Assembly (NCBI GenBank): GCA_903861835.1
Contig: CAIOVX010000027.1
Coordinates: forward strand, 1-64,000
Length of the DNA: 64,000 nt
Direction of reading: 5' to 3'
From: Candidatus Firestoneibacteriota bacterium
Lineage (GTDB): Bacteria; Oederibacteriota; D2-FULL-39-29; CAIOVX01
Each line of letters opens with the position of its first letter. Within the stretch, counting starts at the first letter, position 1. Positions 52,084 through 60,911 of the stretch are shown piece after piece. The translations under genes were made by a program, and so were the position numbers. The notes under the pieces are model-generated. The model was given only the letters and a program-made list of their open reading frames with translations. It made no database searches and was not told the DNA's origin.

Positions 52084-54626
52084 TTCCGGAACTGTATATT
52101 GTAGACGGTAATTCCTACGCCTACAGGTCTTACTATGCCATAAAGAACCTGACCACCTCAAAGGGCAAACCCGTGAATGCGGTATTCGGGTTTGCCCGTT
52201 TGCTTTTTAAGATACATAAGTCGGTAAAGCCTGCCTATGTAGCCGTGGCTTTTGATACGAAACATAAGACTTTCCGCCACGAGGCGCTCAAGGAATATAA
52301 GGCCGAGCGCCAGCCCACTCCCGAAGACCTGCTTGAGCAGATGAAAGACATTAAGGAAATGCTTTCCGTCTTCGGCATTAAGGCTCTGGAATTGCCGGGC
52401 TTTGAGGCGGATGACATACTTATGCTTCTCTCGGGAAAGGCAAAAAAAGCCGGCATTAAAACAACCATTCTGACCGGAGACAAGGATATGCTGCAGCTCG
52501 TGGACGACGGCAGGGTCAGGGTGGAAAGCGTAAATAAGGACGGCTACTATTACGACGCCGCGAAAGTTAAAGAAAAATACGGTGTAACTCCCGGACAGAT
52601 GATTGATTATCTCGCGCTCGCGGGAGACGCTTCGGACAACATCCCCGGGGTGCCGGGAATAGGTGAAAAGACCGCCTCCGCACTGCTTGAAAAATATCAC
52701 AGCCTTGACGGAGTGCTTGAGAACGCGCCGAAAATAGAAAAAGAAGGCTTGCGGAACCGCCTGCTTGAAAATAGGGAAATAGCTCTCCTCTCCAGGAAAC
52801 TTGCGACTCTGGTGGAACCGCCGCTTGAGCTTGAAATGAACGACCTGGTCCTGAAGCATCCTGATACTCCCAAGCTTGTTGAATTCCTGAAAGGGATGGA
52901 ATTTATGAGCATGCTCCGCGAAGCAAAAGAGATATTCGGAGTAGGCAGCGCTTTCGAGGGCGGACTTTTTGAGCAGGCGCCGGAGTTTGAAACAAGGGAA
53001 AGAATAGAAGTAACCGGGACAAAAGAACTCGAAACTGCGGAAAAAGAACTGAAAGGAACGGTAAATATTATATTTGCCGGCGGAAAACTCTTATTATCCT
53101 CCTCGGAAGAAAAATTCTTTTCTTTTGAGCCGTCTTTTAAGGGTCTCACTAAACTGCTTGAGGGAAAGAAGGCGGTCAGCTTCGGCTATAAAGAGTGCTG
53201 GTTGGAACTTCACAGGCAGGGGATTATTCCTCCTACGCTTGACTACGACTGCTATATAGCCGCCTATCTTCTCAATCCCGATAAGGCGAATTACGGCGCC
53301 CCGCAAATAATAAATGCCATGCTGAATATTGTGCCTGACGAGCCCTCTGTGGTATGTTTTCTAGGCAGGCTAAAGGCGGCTCTTGCCGGAGAGATAGAAA
53401 AGAGGGGTCTGGATAAACTTTTGCGCGAGGTGGAACTTCCGCTTATTCCGGTGCTTGGCGGAATGGAAGCCGCGGGCATCAAACTTGACCTCCCGCTCCT
53501 GAAGAAGATTTCAAAGGAGCTGGATGTGAAACTCGAAGGGTTGGTAAAACATATTTACCTGCTCGCAGGAGAGGAATTCAATATCAACTCGCCTCAGCAA
53601 CTCTCGAAGATACTTTTTGAGAAACTGAAACTTCCGGTAGTGAAAAAAATAAAGACGGGGGCTTCAACGGATGTCGAAGTGCTTGAAGAACTTTCCGCGA
53701 AGTCTGAACTCCCTGCGGTCCTGCTGGATTACAGGCAGATATCAAAACTTAAGAACACATACATTGACGCCCTGCCTGAACTCGCCGATAAAACAACACA
53801 CAAGGTTCACACCCATTACAACCAGGCGGGAACGGGCACCGGAAGACTTTCAAGTTTTAATCCCAACCTGCAAAACATTCCCATCCGGTCGGAACTGGGC
53901 AGGGAAATACGCAAGGCCTTTATCCCGTCCGAGAAAGGCTGGAGAATGGCGGCGGCGGATTATTCCCAGATAGAACTCCGAATACTCGCTCATTTTTCGG
54001 AAGACTCGAACCTGATAAGGGCTTTTAAGGAAGATGCTGATATTCATACCAGGACCGCCATGGAAATATTTGATATGGCGGAAGAGATGGTCACCTCCGA
54101 CGAGAGAAGAGTGGCGAAGACAGTTAACTTTGGGATAATTTACGGCATAACGCCTTTTGGCCTTTCAAGGCAGTTAAAGATACCCGCCGCGCAGGCGAAA
54201 AAATACATAGACAGTTATTTTACAAAGTACCCGCAGGTAAAACAATTTATGGCGGATGCCGCCGAGAAGGCGAGAAAACTGGGCTACGCCGATACGCTGC
54301 TCGGCCGCCGCAGGTATATCCCGGATATCAACAGCAAAAATAAGACCGTCGCGGAAGGCGCGGCCAGGGTTGCTATAAACATGCCGGTCCAGGGTTCGGC
54401 TTCTGATATAATAAAACTGGCGATGCTTCGCGTCGCTGAGCGCCTGATAAAGGATAAGTTTAAAGGGCGCATGCTTCTGCAAGTGCACGACGAACTGGTA
54501 TTTGAATGCCCGGCAGAGGAAGAAAAGCAGCTGATCGCGGCGGTAAAGCACGAGATGGAAAATGTAGTTGTTCTTAAAGTGCCGCTCAAGGTTGATATTG
54601 AATCGGGAGATAACTGGGGTGAATAG
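52059..54626 (+). CDS. polA: DNA polymerase I
   Basis: The 855-residue enzyme has a 5'-3' exonuclease domain (YIVDGNSYAYRSYYAI; LPGFEADDIL; GDASDNIPGVPGIGEKTA; residues 1-290), a degenerate 3'-5' exonuclease domain (about 310-470) in which I cannot find the DxE, NxxxD and YxxxD metal motifs, and an intact polymerase domain (AADYSQIELRILAHFSED; RRVAKTVNFGIIYG; VQGSASDIIKLAM; LQVHDELVFECP). Proofreading is therefore probably absent, as in Taq polymerase. The GTG start overlaps the upstream gene. Confidence 0.95.
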   Translation: MSDEKRDIVPELYIVDGNSYAYRSYYAIKNLTTSKGKPVNAVFGFARLLFKIHKSVKPAYVAVAFDTKHKTFRHEALKEYKAERQPTPEDLLEQMKDIKEMLSVFGIKALELPGFEADDILMLLSGKAKKAGIKTTILTGDKDMLQLVDDGRVRVESVNKDGYYYDAAKVKEKYGVTPGQMIDYLALAGDASDNIPGVPGIGEKTASALLEKYHSLDGVLENAPKIEKEGLRNRLLENREIALLSRKLATLVEPPLELEMNDLVLKHPDTPKLVEFLKGMEFMSMLREAKEIFGVGSAFEGGLFEQAPEFETRERIEVTGTKELETAEKELKGTVNIIFAGGKLLLSSSEEKFFSFEPSFKGLTKLLEGKKAVSFGYKECWLELHRQGIIPPTLDYDCYIAAYLLNPDKANYGAPQIINAMLNIVPDEPSVVCFLGRLKAALAGEIEKRGLDKLLREVELPLIPVLGGMEAAGIKLDLPLLKKISKELDVKLEGLVKHIYLLAGEEFNINSPQQLSKILFEKLKLPVVKKIKTGASTDVEVLEELSAKSELPAVLLDYRQISKLKNTYIDALPELADKTTHKVHTHYNQAGTGTGRLSSFNPNLQNIPIRSELGREIRKAFIPSEKGWRMAAADYSQIELRILAHFSEDSNLIRAFKEDADIHTRTAMEIFDMAEEMVTSDERRVAKTVNFGIIYGITPFGLSRQLKIPAAQAKKYIDSYFTKYPQVKQFMADAAEKARKLGYADTLLGRRRYIPDINSKNKTVAEGAARVAINMPVQGSASDIIKLAMLRVAERLIKDKFKGRMLLQVHDELVFECPAEEEKQLIAAVKHEMENVVVLKVPLKVDIESGDNWGE

Positions 54627-55218
54627 GAAAGTCATTGCCATAACAGGCGGGATTGCGACCGGGAAATCCACCGTCACCGGTATATTTGAAAAGCTCGGCG
54701 GCTTCGTCATAAGCGCGGATGAGATAGCCCATGAGGTCATACGGAAAGGAAAGCCCGCCTACCGCAAAATAATAAAAGCGTTCGGCCGGTCTATCCTTGA
54801 CGGGCACGGCGAAATAATCAGACGGGAACTCGGAAAAGTCGTCTTCGGCCGCGCGTCAAGGGTGAAAAAACTCAACGGGATTACGCATCCGGAAATTATC
54901 AGACACATAAAGCAGGAGATAAAGAAGGGCGCGCGCGGGAAAAAGCTCATCATCCTTGAAGCGCCGCTTTTGTTTGAGGCAAAGTTAGAGAAGCTTGTCG
55001 GAGCCGTTGTCACGGTTTACGCCTACAGGAGCAGCCAGATAAAGCGGCTGGCAGCGAAAGGATACAGCCGCGAAGACGCTGTTGCCCGGATAGAAGCCCA
55101 GATGCCGCTTCCGGAAAAGATGCTAAGGTCGGATTATGTGGTTTTTAATACTGGAGCCAGGAAGAATCTCCTTCCGCAGGCGCGTACAATAATTAATAAG
55201 GAATTAAAAATAGTTTAA
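54619..55218 (+). CDS. coaE: Dephospho-CoA kinase
   Basis: Last step of coenzyme A synthesis. From GTG 54619 (GGAG at 54606-54609) the protein has 199 aa: P-loop ITGGIATGKSTVTGIFEKLG at residues 8-27, ISADEIAHEVI, and EAPLLFEAKLEK. It overlaps the polA stop by eight bases, the common polA-coaE pairing. Confidence 0.93.
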   Translation: MNRKVIAITGGIATGKSTVTGIFEKLGGFVISADEIAHEVIRKGKPAYRKIIKAFGRSILDGHGEIIRRELGKVVFGRASRVKKLNGITHPEIIRHIKQEIKKGARGKKLIILEAPLLFEAKLEKLVGAVVTVYAYRSSQIKRLAAKGYSREDAVARIEAQMPLPEKMLRSDYVVFNTGARKNLLPQARTIINKELKIV

Positions 55219-55281
55219 TTACACCGATAAAAACGGATGGACTATCTCTGTAACCGGTTGAAAATAGGTGTCATCAATCTA

Positions 55282-55881
55282 TTATTTCAGCAGCCTATTC
55301 AACTCTTTCTTCAATTGGCCTGCATTCCTGAAATGTACCGCGGGAAAGCCAAGAAGGTGCGCGGCCTCGGCGAGTTCCGGGAAATCATCAACATATACGC
55401 ATTCCTCTTTTTTCAAGCCTAATTTATTTACCGCTTCCATATATATTCGGGGATGCGGTTTCATAACGCCTGTTTTGTAGGAAAGGACCGTGTTGTCGAA
55501 AAAAGCAAGGAAGGGAAAAGTTCTTTTACACCATTCATAGTGCAGGACGTTGGTGTTAGAGAGCAGGCAAAACCTGAACCCTTTCTTTTTTAAAGAAGTG
55601 TAAAGCGCGGCCGTATCTTTCTTCAACGTAAAGATATCCGCGAAGACCCGCTTAAATTCTGCGAAAGACATTCTTAAACCCGTGCCTTTCCGCACATGCT
55701 CATAAAGCTCTTTCGGGGAAAGCCTTCCTGTGTCAAAGCGGGTGTCCATTTTAGACATGTAGATGAAATTATGCATTTCTTTTTCGGTCAAGGCGCTCTT
55801 TTGGGAAAGCAGGCGCGTGCTTTTATGATGGTCGTAATCTACGACCACTTTGCCGAGGTCAGAGATGATGGCTTTAATCAT
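55282..55881 (-). CDS. HAD-superfamily hydrolase
   Basis: ATG 55879-55881 preceded by GGAG gives 199 aa. The HAD motifs are: I, ISDLGKVVVDYD (nucleophile Asp10); II, LLSNTN; III, the Lys in KTGVMKPHPRIY; IV, YVDDFPE. The cap (residues about 15-90) is the small helical C1 type. It is similar to YihX-like sugar phosphatases; the substrate is unknown. It is transcribed opposite to its neighbours. Confidence 0.88.
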   Translation of the reverse strand: MIKAIISDLGKVVVDYDHHKSTRLLSQKSALTEKEMHNFIYMSKMDTRFDTGRLSPKELYEHVRKGTGLRMSFAEFKRVFADIFTLKKDTAALYTSLKKKGFRFCLLSNTNVLHYEWCKRTFPFLAFFDNTVLSYKTGVMKPHPRIYMEAVNKLGLKKEECVYVDDFPELAEAAHLLGFPAVHFRNAGQLKKELNRLLK

Positions 55882-55894
55882 TTTGCTCCGGAAA

Positions 55895-56062
55895 AACTTT
55901 AAGTGATTACGCTGATTAGATAAACAGATTACGCAGATTATACCATCTTTAGTTAATAACAGAAATATCAAAAATGATTACGCGGATTCAGCAAACAGAT
56001 TACGCAGATAAAAGAATTCTTTAATCCGTGTAATCGTATTTCCATAATCTGCGTAATCACCA
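55895..56062. repeat. Family B inverted word repeats
   Basis: GATTACGCTGATTAGATAAACAGATTACGCAGATTATACC, a second set GATTACGCGGATTCAGC/GATTACGCAGATAAAAG, and the complements TTTAATCCGTGTAATCG and CATAATCTGCGTAATCACC. Confidence 0.7.
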
Positions 56063-56082
56063 TGCTTTTCGAGCGCTTTTGC

Positions 56083-56111
56083 TTGAAAACAATCTGAGTT
56101 AGTGATAATAT
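56083..56111 (+). promoter_or_regulatory. Promoter of the GH130 gene
   Basis: TTGAAA (56083-56088), 17 bases, TAATAT (56106-56111), 46 bases before the ATG. Confidence 0.65.
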
Positions 56112-56157
56112 CTCACGAGTATCGCGCGCGCAGCGGTTTGCCGCAAAAGGAGCAATA

Positions 56158-57087
56158 ATGGCAAATGAAACTATTTTCAAAAGGTACGAAGGCAATCCTA
56201 TAATAAAGCCGGAAGAAGTGAAAAACGCAAACAGCGTTTTCAATTCTGCAGTCGTAAAATTCGGAAAGGGCTATGCAGGAGTTTTCCGGGTTGATACAAC
56301 AAAGCTCTTCAGCGAGCTGCATGCCGGCTGGAGCCAGGACGGCATAAACTGGAAGATAGACGACAAGCAGATAGATATGAAAGGCAACACCTCCAAGAAC
56401 TACAAGACAGCATCCTGTTATGACCCCAGAGTTACCCTGATTGAAGGGACTTATTATGTAACCTGGTGTTATTATCCCGCGGGCATTTCCTGCCATATCG
56501 GCGTAGCGAAGACAAAGGATTTCAAAACCTTCTTCCAGATTACCGAGATAATGCTTCCCTATAACAGGAACGCGGTTTTATTTGAGGGCAAGATAAACGG
56601 CAAGTTTGCCTGCCTTAACCGCCCGAGCGATCCCTTTCATACATCCTTCGGAGAAGTTTTCTACGCGGAAAGCGATGACCTCATCCACTGGGGCAACCAT
56701 AAATTCGTGTTCGGCGCCGCAGGCGGCTGGCAGAGGTCGAAGGTCGGTCCCGGACCGGCTCCGATAAAGATCAAAGAGGGTTGGTTAATGATATATCACG
56801 GCGTCCGCATTACCTGCAGCGGCTACATCTATTGCATGGGCGGCGCAATTCTTAACGGGAAAGAGCCGTGGAAGGTGAAATACAGAGCGCGCCCGTACCT
56901 TCTCGCTCCGTCAACTCAATATGAAATGGTAGGCGATGTGCCGAATGTTATATTCCCCTGCGCCATGCTGCACGATAAAAAGACCGACAAAGTAAGCATC
57001 TATTACGGCGCGGCGGATACGGTAGTCGGTTTGGCAACTGCCGATATGGGGGAGTTAGTTTCTTGGATAAAGAAGAATTCGGATTGA
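56158..57087 (+). CDS. GH130-family mannoside phosphorylase-like protein
   Basis: The 309-residue protein shows the five-bladed GH130 pattern: RYEGNPIIKPEEV at the start, NSAVVKFGKGYAGVFRVDT, SCYDPRVTLIEGTYYVTW (catalytic Asp), VGPGPAPIKIKEGWLMIYHGV, and YYGAADTVVGLATAD at the end. These enzymes phosphorolyse beta-mannosides. GGAG lies eight bases upstream of the ATG. No transporter or mannose gene is adjacent. Confidence 0.85.
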   Translation: MANETIFKRYEGNPIIKPEEVKNANSVFNSAVVKFGKGYAGVFRVDTTKLFSELHAGWSQDGINWKIDDKQIDMKGNTSKNYKTASCYDPRVTLIEGTYYVTWCYYPAGISCHIGVAKTKDFKTFFQITEIMLPYNRNAVLFEGKINGKFACLNRPSDPFHTSFGEVFYAESDDLIHWGNHKFVFGAAGGWQRSKVGPGPAPIKIKEGWLMIYHGVRITCSGYIYCMGGAILNGKEPWKVKYRARPYLLAPSTQYEMVGDVPNVIFPCAMLHDKKTDKVSIYYGAADTVVGLATADMGELVSWIKKNSD

Positions 57088-57128
57088 ACAAAAAACGTTC
57101 ATAACGTAAAGCGGGAAGATGAAAAACA

Positions 57129-57153
57129 GGGGTGGCGGGAGCTGCCCCTTTTT
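57129..57153 (+). terminator. Terminator after the GH130 gene
   Basis: GGGGTGGC (57129-57136), tetraloop GGGA, GCTGCCCC (57141-57148), then TTTTTC. A short family A block (57097-57110) lies just before it. Confidence 0.85.
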
Positions 57154-57154
57154 C

Positions 57155-57183
57155 TTGTTAAAGACTTGTCTTTGGCGTATATT
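57155..57183 (+). promoter_or_regulatory. Promoter of the esterase gene
   Basis: TTGTTA (57155-57160), 17 bases, TATATT (57178-57183). Confidence 0.55.
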
Positions 57184-57212
57184 GTAATTATGTCTTTCCA
57201 CAAAGGAAAAAA

Positions 57213-58589
57213 ATGAAAATACGCTCCTTATGTTTGCTCATTTTGTTTTTGGTATCGGGCGCCATCGCCGCGGAAAAACTTGAACTGCAGAAAACAACCG
57301 AGCAGCCGGGCGGAAAGGGAAACAAGCTCTTCATCTTCACGCACAAAGCGGTTGAAGGGATGGATTCCCCGGGCTATGTAAAACAGGGGTACGAATACCA
57401 CTTGACGATAAGCCTGCCTGCCGGGTACAGGGAAAATGCTGCAGCGCCTTTTCCGGTACTGCTCTGGCTGCACGGTTTTGGAGATAAGTGGGACCAACTA
57501 CAAAAGGCGGCGGACTGGTTCCCGGGAATGATAGTGATTATTCCAAACGATCCGTTTGGAACCTGGTTTTACGGCTATTCAGATCAATTGCCGGGAGGAG
57601 ATGCTAACAGCGGAACGGTTGTAAATTACACCGAGCGCAGGCTCCTGGCCTATTTAGAATATGTTCTCAATAATTACAAAGCCGACAGGAACCGCGTTTT
57701 TGTGCTGGGCGGCTCCATGGGCGGAACCGGGGCAATTTCTTTGGCGCTCAGATATCCTGAAATCTTTGCAGGCTCCGACTCAAGAAAGGGCGCGGCAAAC
57801 AGAAAGCATTGCAAGTGGAAGAGTCAGTGTGAAAGTATCTGGGGTTCCTCGTCGGGTGGCATCCTGAATAAGGAAGGCGTTAAGGTCTGGGACTGGCAGA
57901 ATATGGCCTGGTATGCGTCAAAGTTTCACAAGAAGAGCACCTGGCTCAGAACTTTAAACGGAAAGGAAGATGTTTCTATCCCGTATCGCCAGTTAGCGGG
58001 CCCGCCCGGAGTCAAACCGATGAGCTTCTACAAGGCGATGGAGGAGTTCAAGATTGGGCACCAGTGTTTCTGGGACGGCTCTTCTCATACAAAAAGACCG
58101 GAGACTCCATTTATTCAGGAAGATTTCTGGGACCCGTTTACGGATGAAGAATGTTTTCTACGTCTTGATCTTTCCTTTCCTGCGTTCAACCATTTTTCGG
58201 CGGACGATGACCCGGGAACGGGAGCCGGTGATGCCGTCGGAAAAGACGACCAGCTCGGCGACAATACTTACGACGGCGATAAGAACGGCGGGTTAAACAG
58301 ATTCCTGAGATGGAACAGCAATACCATAAAGGATGCGCCTGAAGAGTATTCAATAGAGATAAAGCTGTCCGCGGGAAAGGACGGGTATAAAGGAAAAGGA
58401 ATTGAAGCCGTGGATGTCACACCCCGCAGGCTTCAACAATTTAAACCGCAGCCCGGCGCGGCGTATTCCTGGACTTCTTCAACCGGACAATCAGGCGAGG
58501 TTACGGCAGATGCTGACGGGTTAATCACCGTGGCGTCAGTAAAGGTCACATCGGAATGGACAAAGCTAAGCGTTAAGCCGCAGAAGTAA
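57213..58589 (+). CDS. Secreted alpha/beta-hydrolase (carboxylesterase-like)
   Basis: The 458-residue protein has a signal peptide (MKIRSLCLLILFLVSGAIAA), an alpha/beta-hydrolase domain with oxyanion-type LLWLHGFGDKWDQ and the nucleophile elbow VLGGSMGGTGAISLALRYP near residue 170, and a candidate catalytic His in the HQCFWDGSSHT region. A C-terminal segment of about 130 residues (DDDPGTGAGDAVGKDD; AVDVTPRRLQQFKPQPGAAYSWTSS) looks like a beta-sandwich module. It may de-esterify plant polysaccharide. Confidence 0.75.
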   Translation: MKIRSLCLLILFLVSGAIAAEKLELQKTTEQPGGKGNKLFIFTHKAVEGMDSPGYVKQGYEYHLTISLPAGYRENAAAPFPVLLWLHGFGDKWDQLQKAADWFPGMIVIIPNDPFGTWFYGYSDQLPGGDANSGTVVNYTERRLLAYLEYVLNNYKADRNRVFVLGGSMGGTGAISLALRYPEIFAGSDSRKGAANRKHCKWKSQCESIWGSSSGGILNKEGVKVWDWQNMAWYASKFHKKSTWLRTLNGKEDVSIPYRQLAGPPGVKPMSFYKAMEEFKIGHQCFWDGSSHTKRPETPFIQEDFWDPFTDEECFLRLDLSFPAFNHFSADDDPGTGAGDAVGKDDQLGDNTYDGDKNGGLNRFLRWNSNTIKDAPEEYSIEIKLSAGKDGYKGKGIEAVDVTPRRLQQFKPQPGAAYSWTSSTGQSGEVTADADGLITVASVKVTSEWTKLSVKPQK

Positions 58590-58635
58590 AATATCTTCCT
58601 GATAGAAAGTAAATATAGGTTTGATATAATGAAAC

Positions 58636-59604
58636 ATGCGGATAACGGTAATTGGCGGAACGGGACATATTGGAACCTATCTTGTGCCGAAGCTCGTTGA
58701 GCTGGGGCATGACGTAACTGTGGTTTCCAGGGGAAAAAGGGAGCCTTATCGCCCTGATCCGGCCTGGAATTCCGTAAAGACGCTGAATATTGACCGCTCC
58801 CGCGCGGAGAAAGAAGGAATATTCGGAAGGCAGATTGCAAATACAAAGGCAGATGCGGTCATTGACCTGCTCTGCTTTACGGAAAAAAGCTGCAGGGAGC
58901 TCACCGCAGCGCTCCGGGAAATGACCGGACACCTGTTGCATTGCGGAAGTTTGTGGGTCTTCGGGCACAGCGCGGTCGTTCCTGCGTCGGAAGAAGAACC
59001 GAAAACCCCAATTTGCGAGTACGGAAAAGAAAAGCTGGCCATTGAGAAATACCTGCTCGGCGAAGCTGGCGCAAAAGGCTTTCCAGCAACCGTACTGCAC
59101 CCCGGGCACATATCCGGTCCCGGCTGGATTCCCATAAATCCGGCGGGGCATATTTCGCTGAACGTTTTTGAGCGGCTTGCCGGGGGCGAGGAGCTCCTGC
59201 TGCCTAACTTCGGAATGGAAACCCTGCATCACGTCCATGCCGCGGATGTCGCGCAGGCCTTCATAAAAGCGCTGATCAACAGGCCCGCTGCGCTGGGTGA
59301 AAGTTTTAATGTTGCGTCGCCCGCCGCCCTCACTATGCGCGGTTATGCAGAAGCTGTTGCGGCGCACTTTGGCAGAGAAGCAAATCTGAAATTCGCGCCT
59401 TTTGCTGAATGGGAAAAGAGTGAGACTCAAGAAGCAGCCGGAATAACGCTGGACCATATGCTCCACAGCCCGAACGCGTCCATAGAAAAGGCGGTTAAGG
59501 AACTCGGCTATGAACCAAAATATTCCTCGCTCGAAACTATTTTTGAAGCACTTGGGTGGCTTATAGAGAACGGGAAAATCCGAATCAAAAGAGAGGCATT
59601 ATGA
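58636..59604 (+). CDS. NAD-dependent epimerase/dehydratase family protein
   Basis: Extended SDR fold, 322 aa: ITVIGGTGHIGTYLVPKL at the start is the NAD(P) site, and HVHAADVAQAFIKAL and GESFNVASPAALTM are typical of this superfamily. The usual YxxxK is seen as YGKEK near residue 133. The substrate is a sugar nucleotide or similar; unknown. It overlaps the next gene by four bases. Confidence 0.83.
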   Translation: MRITVIGGTGHIGTYLVPKLVELGHDVTVVSRGKREPYRPDPAWNSVKTLNIDRSRAEKEGIFGRQIANTKADAVIDLLCFTEKSCRELTAALREMTGHLLHCGSLWVFGHSAVVPASEEEPKTPICEYGKEKLAIEKYLLGEAGAKGFPATVLHPGHISGPGWIPINPAGHISLNVFERLAGGEELLLPNFGMETLHHVHAADVAQAFIKALINRPAALGESFNVASPAALTMRGYAEAVAAHFGREANLKFAPFAEWEKSETQEAAGITLDHMLHSPNASIEKAVKELGYEPKYSSLETIFEALGWLIENGKIRIKREAL

Positions 59605-60305
59605 AAAAGCTGGTTGTTATACTCGCCGTCGTGGCCGCGGTTTTTTCATTCCTGCAGGCAAAACAGGGAGGCAATTATATGGACCTTCTCAAGAACATAC
59701 ACTGGCTTGGGCACGACACCTTTAAAATAAAAGCCGGCGGGAAAGTTATTTATATTGACCCTTTTCAGATCAGGTCGTCTGAGAAAGCCGACCTGATTTT
59801 AATAACGCATCCCCATCACGACCATTTTTCCCCGGAAGATATTTCGCAGATAAGCACTCCTGATACGCTGGTGGTTTCTATTGCCGGAGTCCTTAAGGAC
59901 ATGAATTGCTTGACCCAGGAAGTCAAAGCAGGAGACAAGCTTCTAGCCGCCGGTTTCAAGGTTGAGGTTATCCCGGCCTACAATATTGACAAAAAGTTCC
60001 ATCCTAAAGAGGCAGGCATGGTCGGCTATATCCTTACAGCCGGCGGAGTAAGAATCTATCACGCGGGGGACACGGATCTTATCCCGGAAATGAAGAAACT
60101 TAAAGTTGATGTGGCTTTACTTCCCGTATCGGGCACTTATGTGATGACCTCCGAGGAGGCCGCGCAAGCGGCAAACCTTATAAAGCCTAAGGTTGCAGTT
60201 CCGATGCATTATGGATCAATAGCCGGAAGCGAGGCTGACGCGAAAAGATTCGCAGATAAACTTAAGGGAAAAGTAGATGTAGTGATAATGCATCGGGAAA
60301 AGTAA
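59601..60305 (+). CDS. Metallo-beta-lactamase-fold hydrolase (UlaG-like), secreted
   Basis: From ATG 59601 the protein has 234 aa, with a signal peptide-like start (KKLVVILAVVAAVFSFLQA). The metal motif THPHHDHFSPED is at about residue 75, HAGDTDLIPEM near 153 and VPMHYGSIAGSE near 203. These fit the UlaG/YtkL class of lactonase-like enzymes. The signal sequence is unusual for this class. Confidence 0.8.
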   Translation: MKKLVVILAVVAAVFSFLQAKQGGNYMDLLKNIHWLGHDTFKIKAGGKVIYIDPFQIRSSEKADLILITHPHHDHFSPEDISQISTPDTLVVSIAGVLKDMNCLTQEVKAGDKLLAAGFKVEVIPAYNIDKKFHPKEAGMVGYILTAGGVRIYHAGDTDLIPEMKKLKVDVALLPVSGTYVMTSEEAAQAANLIKPKVAVPMHYGSIAGSEADAKRFADKLKGKVDVVIMHREK

Positions 60306-60335
60306 CGTTTTTGCTAAACGGAGAGGAGAGGCTCA

Positions 60336-60911
60336 ATGCTTGAAGACCTGAAAGGTAAAGTGTGCGCGGCGAACAAGGAACTCGTGAAACAGGGCCTGGT
60401 AATTTCTACAATAGGCAATGTAAGCGGGCGAGACAGCCGTAAAGAATATGTGGTCATTAAACCCGAAGGAGTGTCTTACGAAGAGATGACTCCTGCAGAT
60501 ATGGTGGTAACAGACTTAAACGGGGAAGTGGTGGAAGGCCTTCACCAACCGTCCGGGTACATTCACGCGCATTGTTTTGTTTACAAGCACAGGAAGGATG
60601 TCGGCGGGATTGCTCACACGCATTCCCCTTACGCCACCAGTTACGCCGTGCAGGGAAAGCCAATCCCGGCATTGCTTATTCCGCAGGTCGCGAATTTCGG
60701 CGGAGATATTCCTGTAACACAAAAATACGATATGAAGCAGAAGTACGGCATAGGTTCCGCGCTGGTCAAGGCCATGAAGAATAATAACGAGAAGGCGGTT
60801 ATTTTGAACAGGCACGGGGTCTTCACCTTTGGCAATGACTCCGCAGAAGCGGTAAAATACGCCGCGCTCGTGGAAGACCTAGCAAAAACCTACAGGGCGG
60901 CCGGCAAATAA
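60336..60911 (+). CDS. Class II aldolase / ribulose-5-phosphate epimerase family protein
   Basis: The 191-residue protein has the AraD/FucA pattern: GLVISTIGNVSGRD, PEGVSYEEMTPADMVV, the zinc ligands HTHSPYATSYA, and a third His in NRHGVFTFG. It could be L-ribulose-5-phosphate 4-epimerase or a fuculose-type aldolase. GGAGAGG precedes ATG, and the stop overlaps the next gene by one base. Confidence 0.85.
   Translation: MLEDLKGKVCAANKELVKQGLVISTIGNVSGRDSRKEYVVIKPEGVSYEEMTPADMVVTDLNGEVVEGLHQPSGYIHAHCFVYKHRKDVGGIAHTHSPYATSYAVQGKPIPALLIPQVANFGGDIPVTQKYDMKQKYGIGSALVKAMKNNNEKAVILNRHGVFTFGNDSAEAVKYAALVEDLAKTYRAAGK

Noticed and set aside
22360-57110. Family A arrays considered as CRISPR
   Set aside because: Units are 9 bases, directly abutting, without unique spacers of 25-40 bases, and no cas genes are present.
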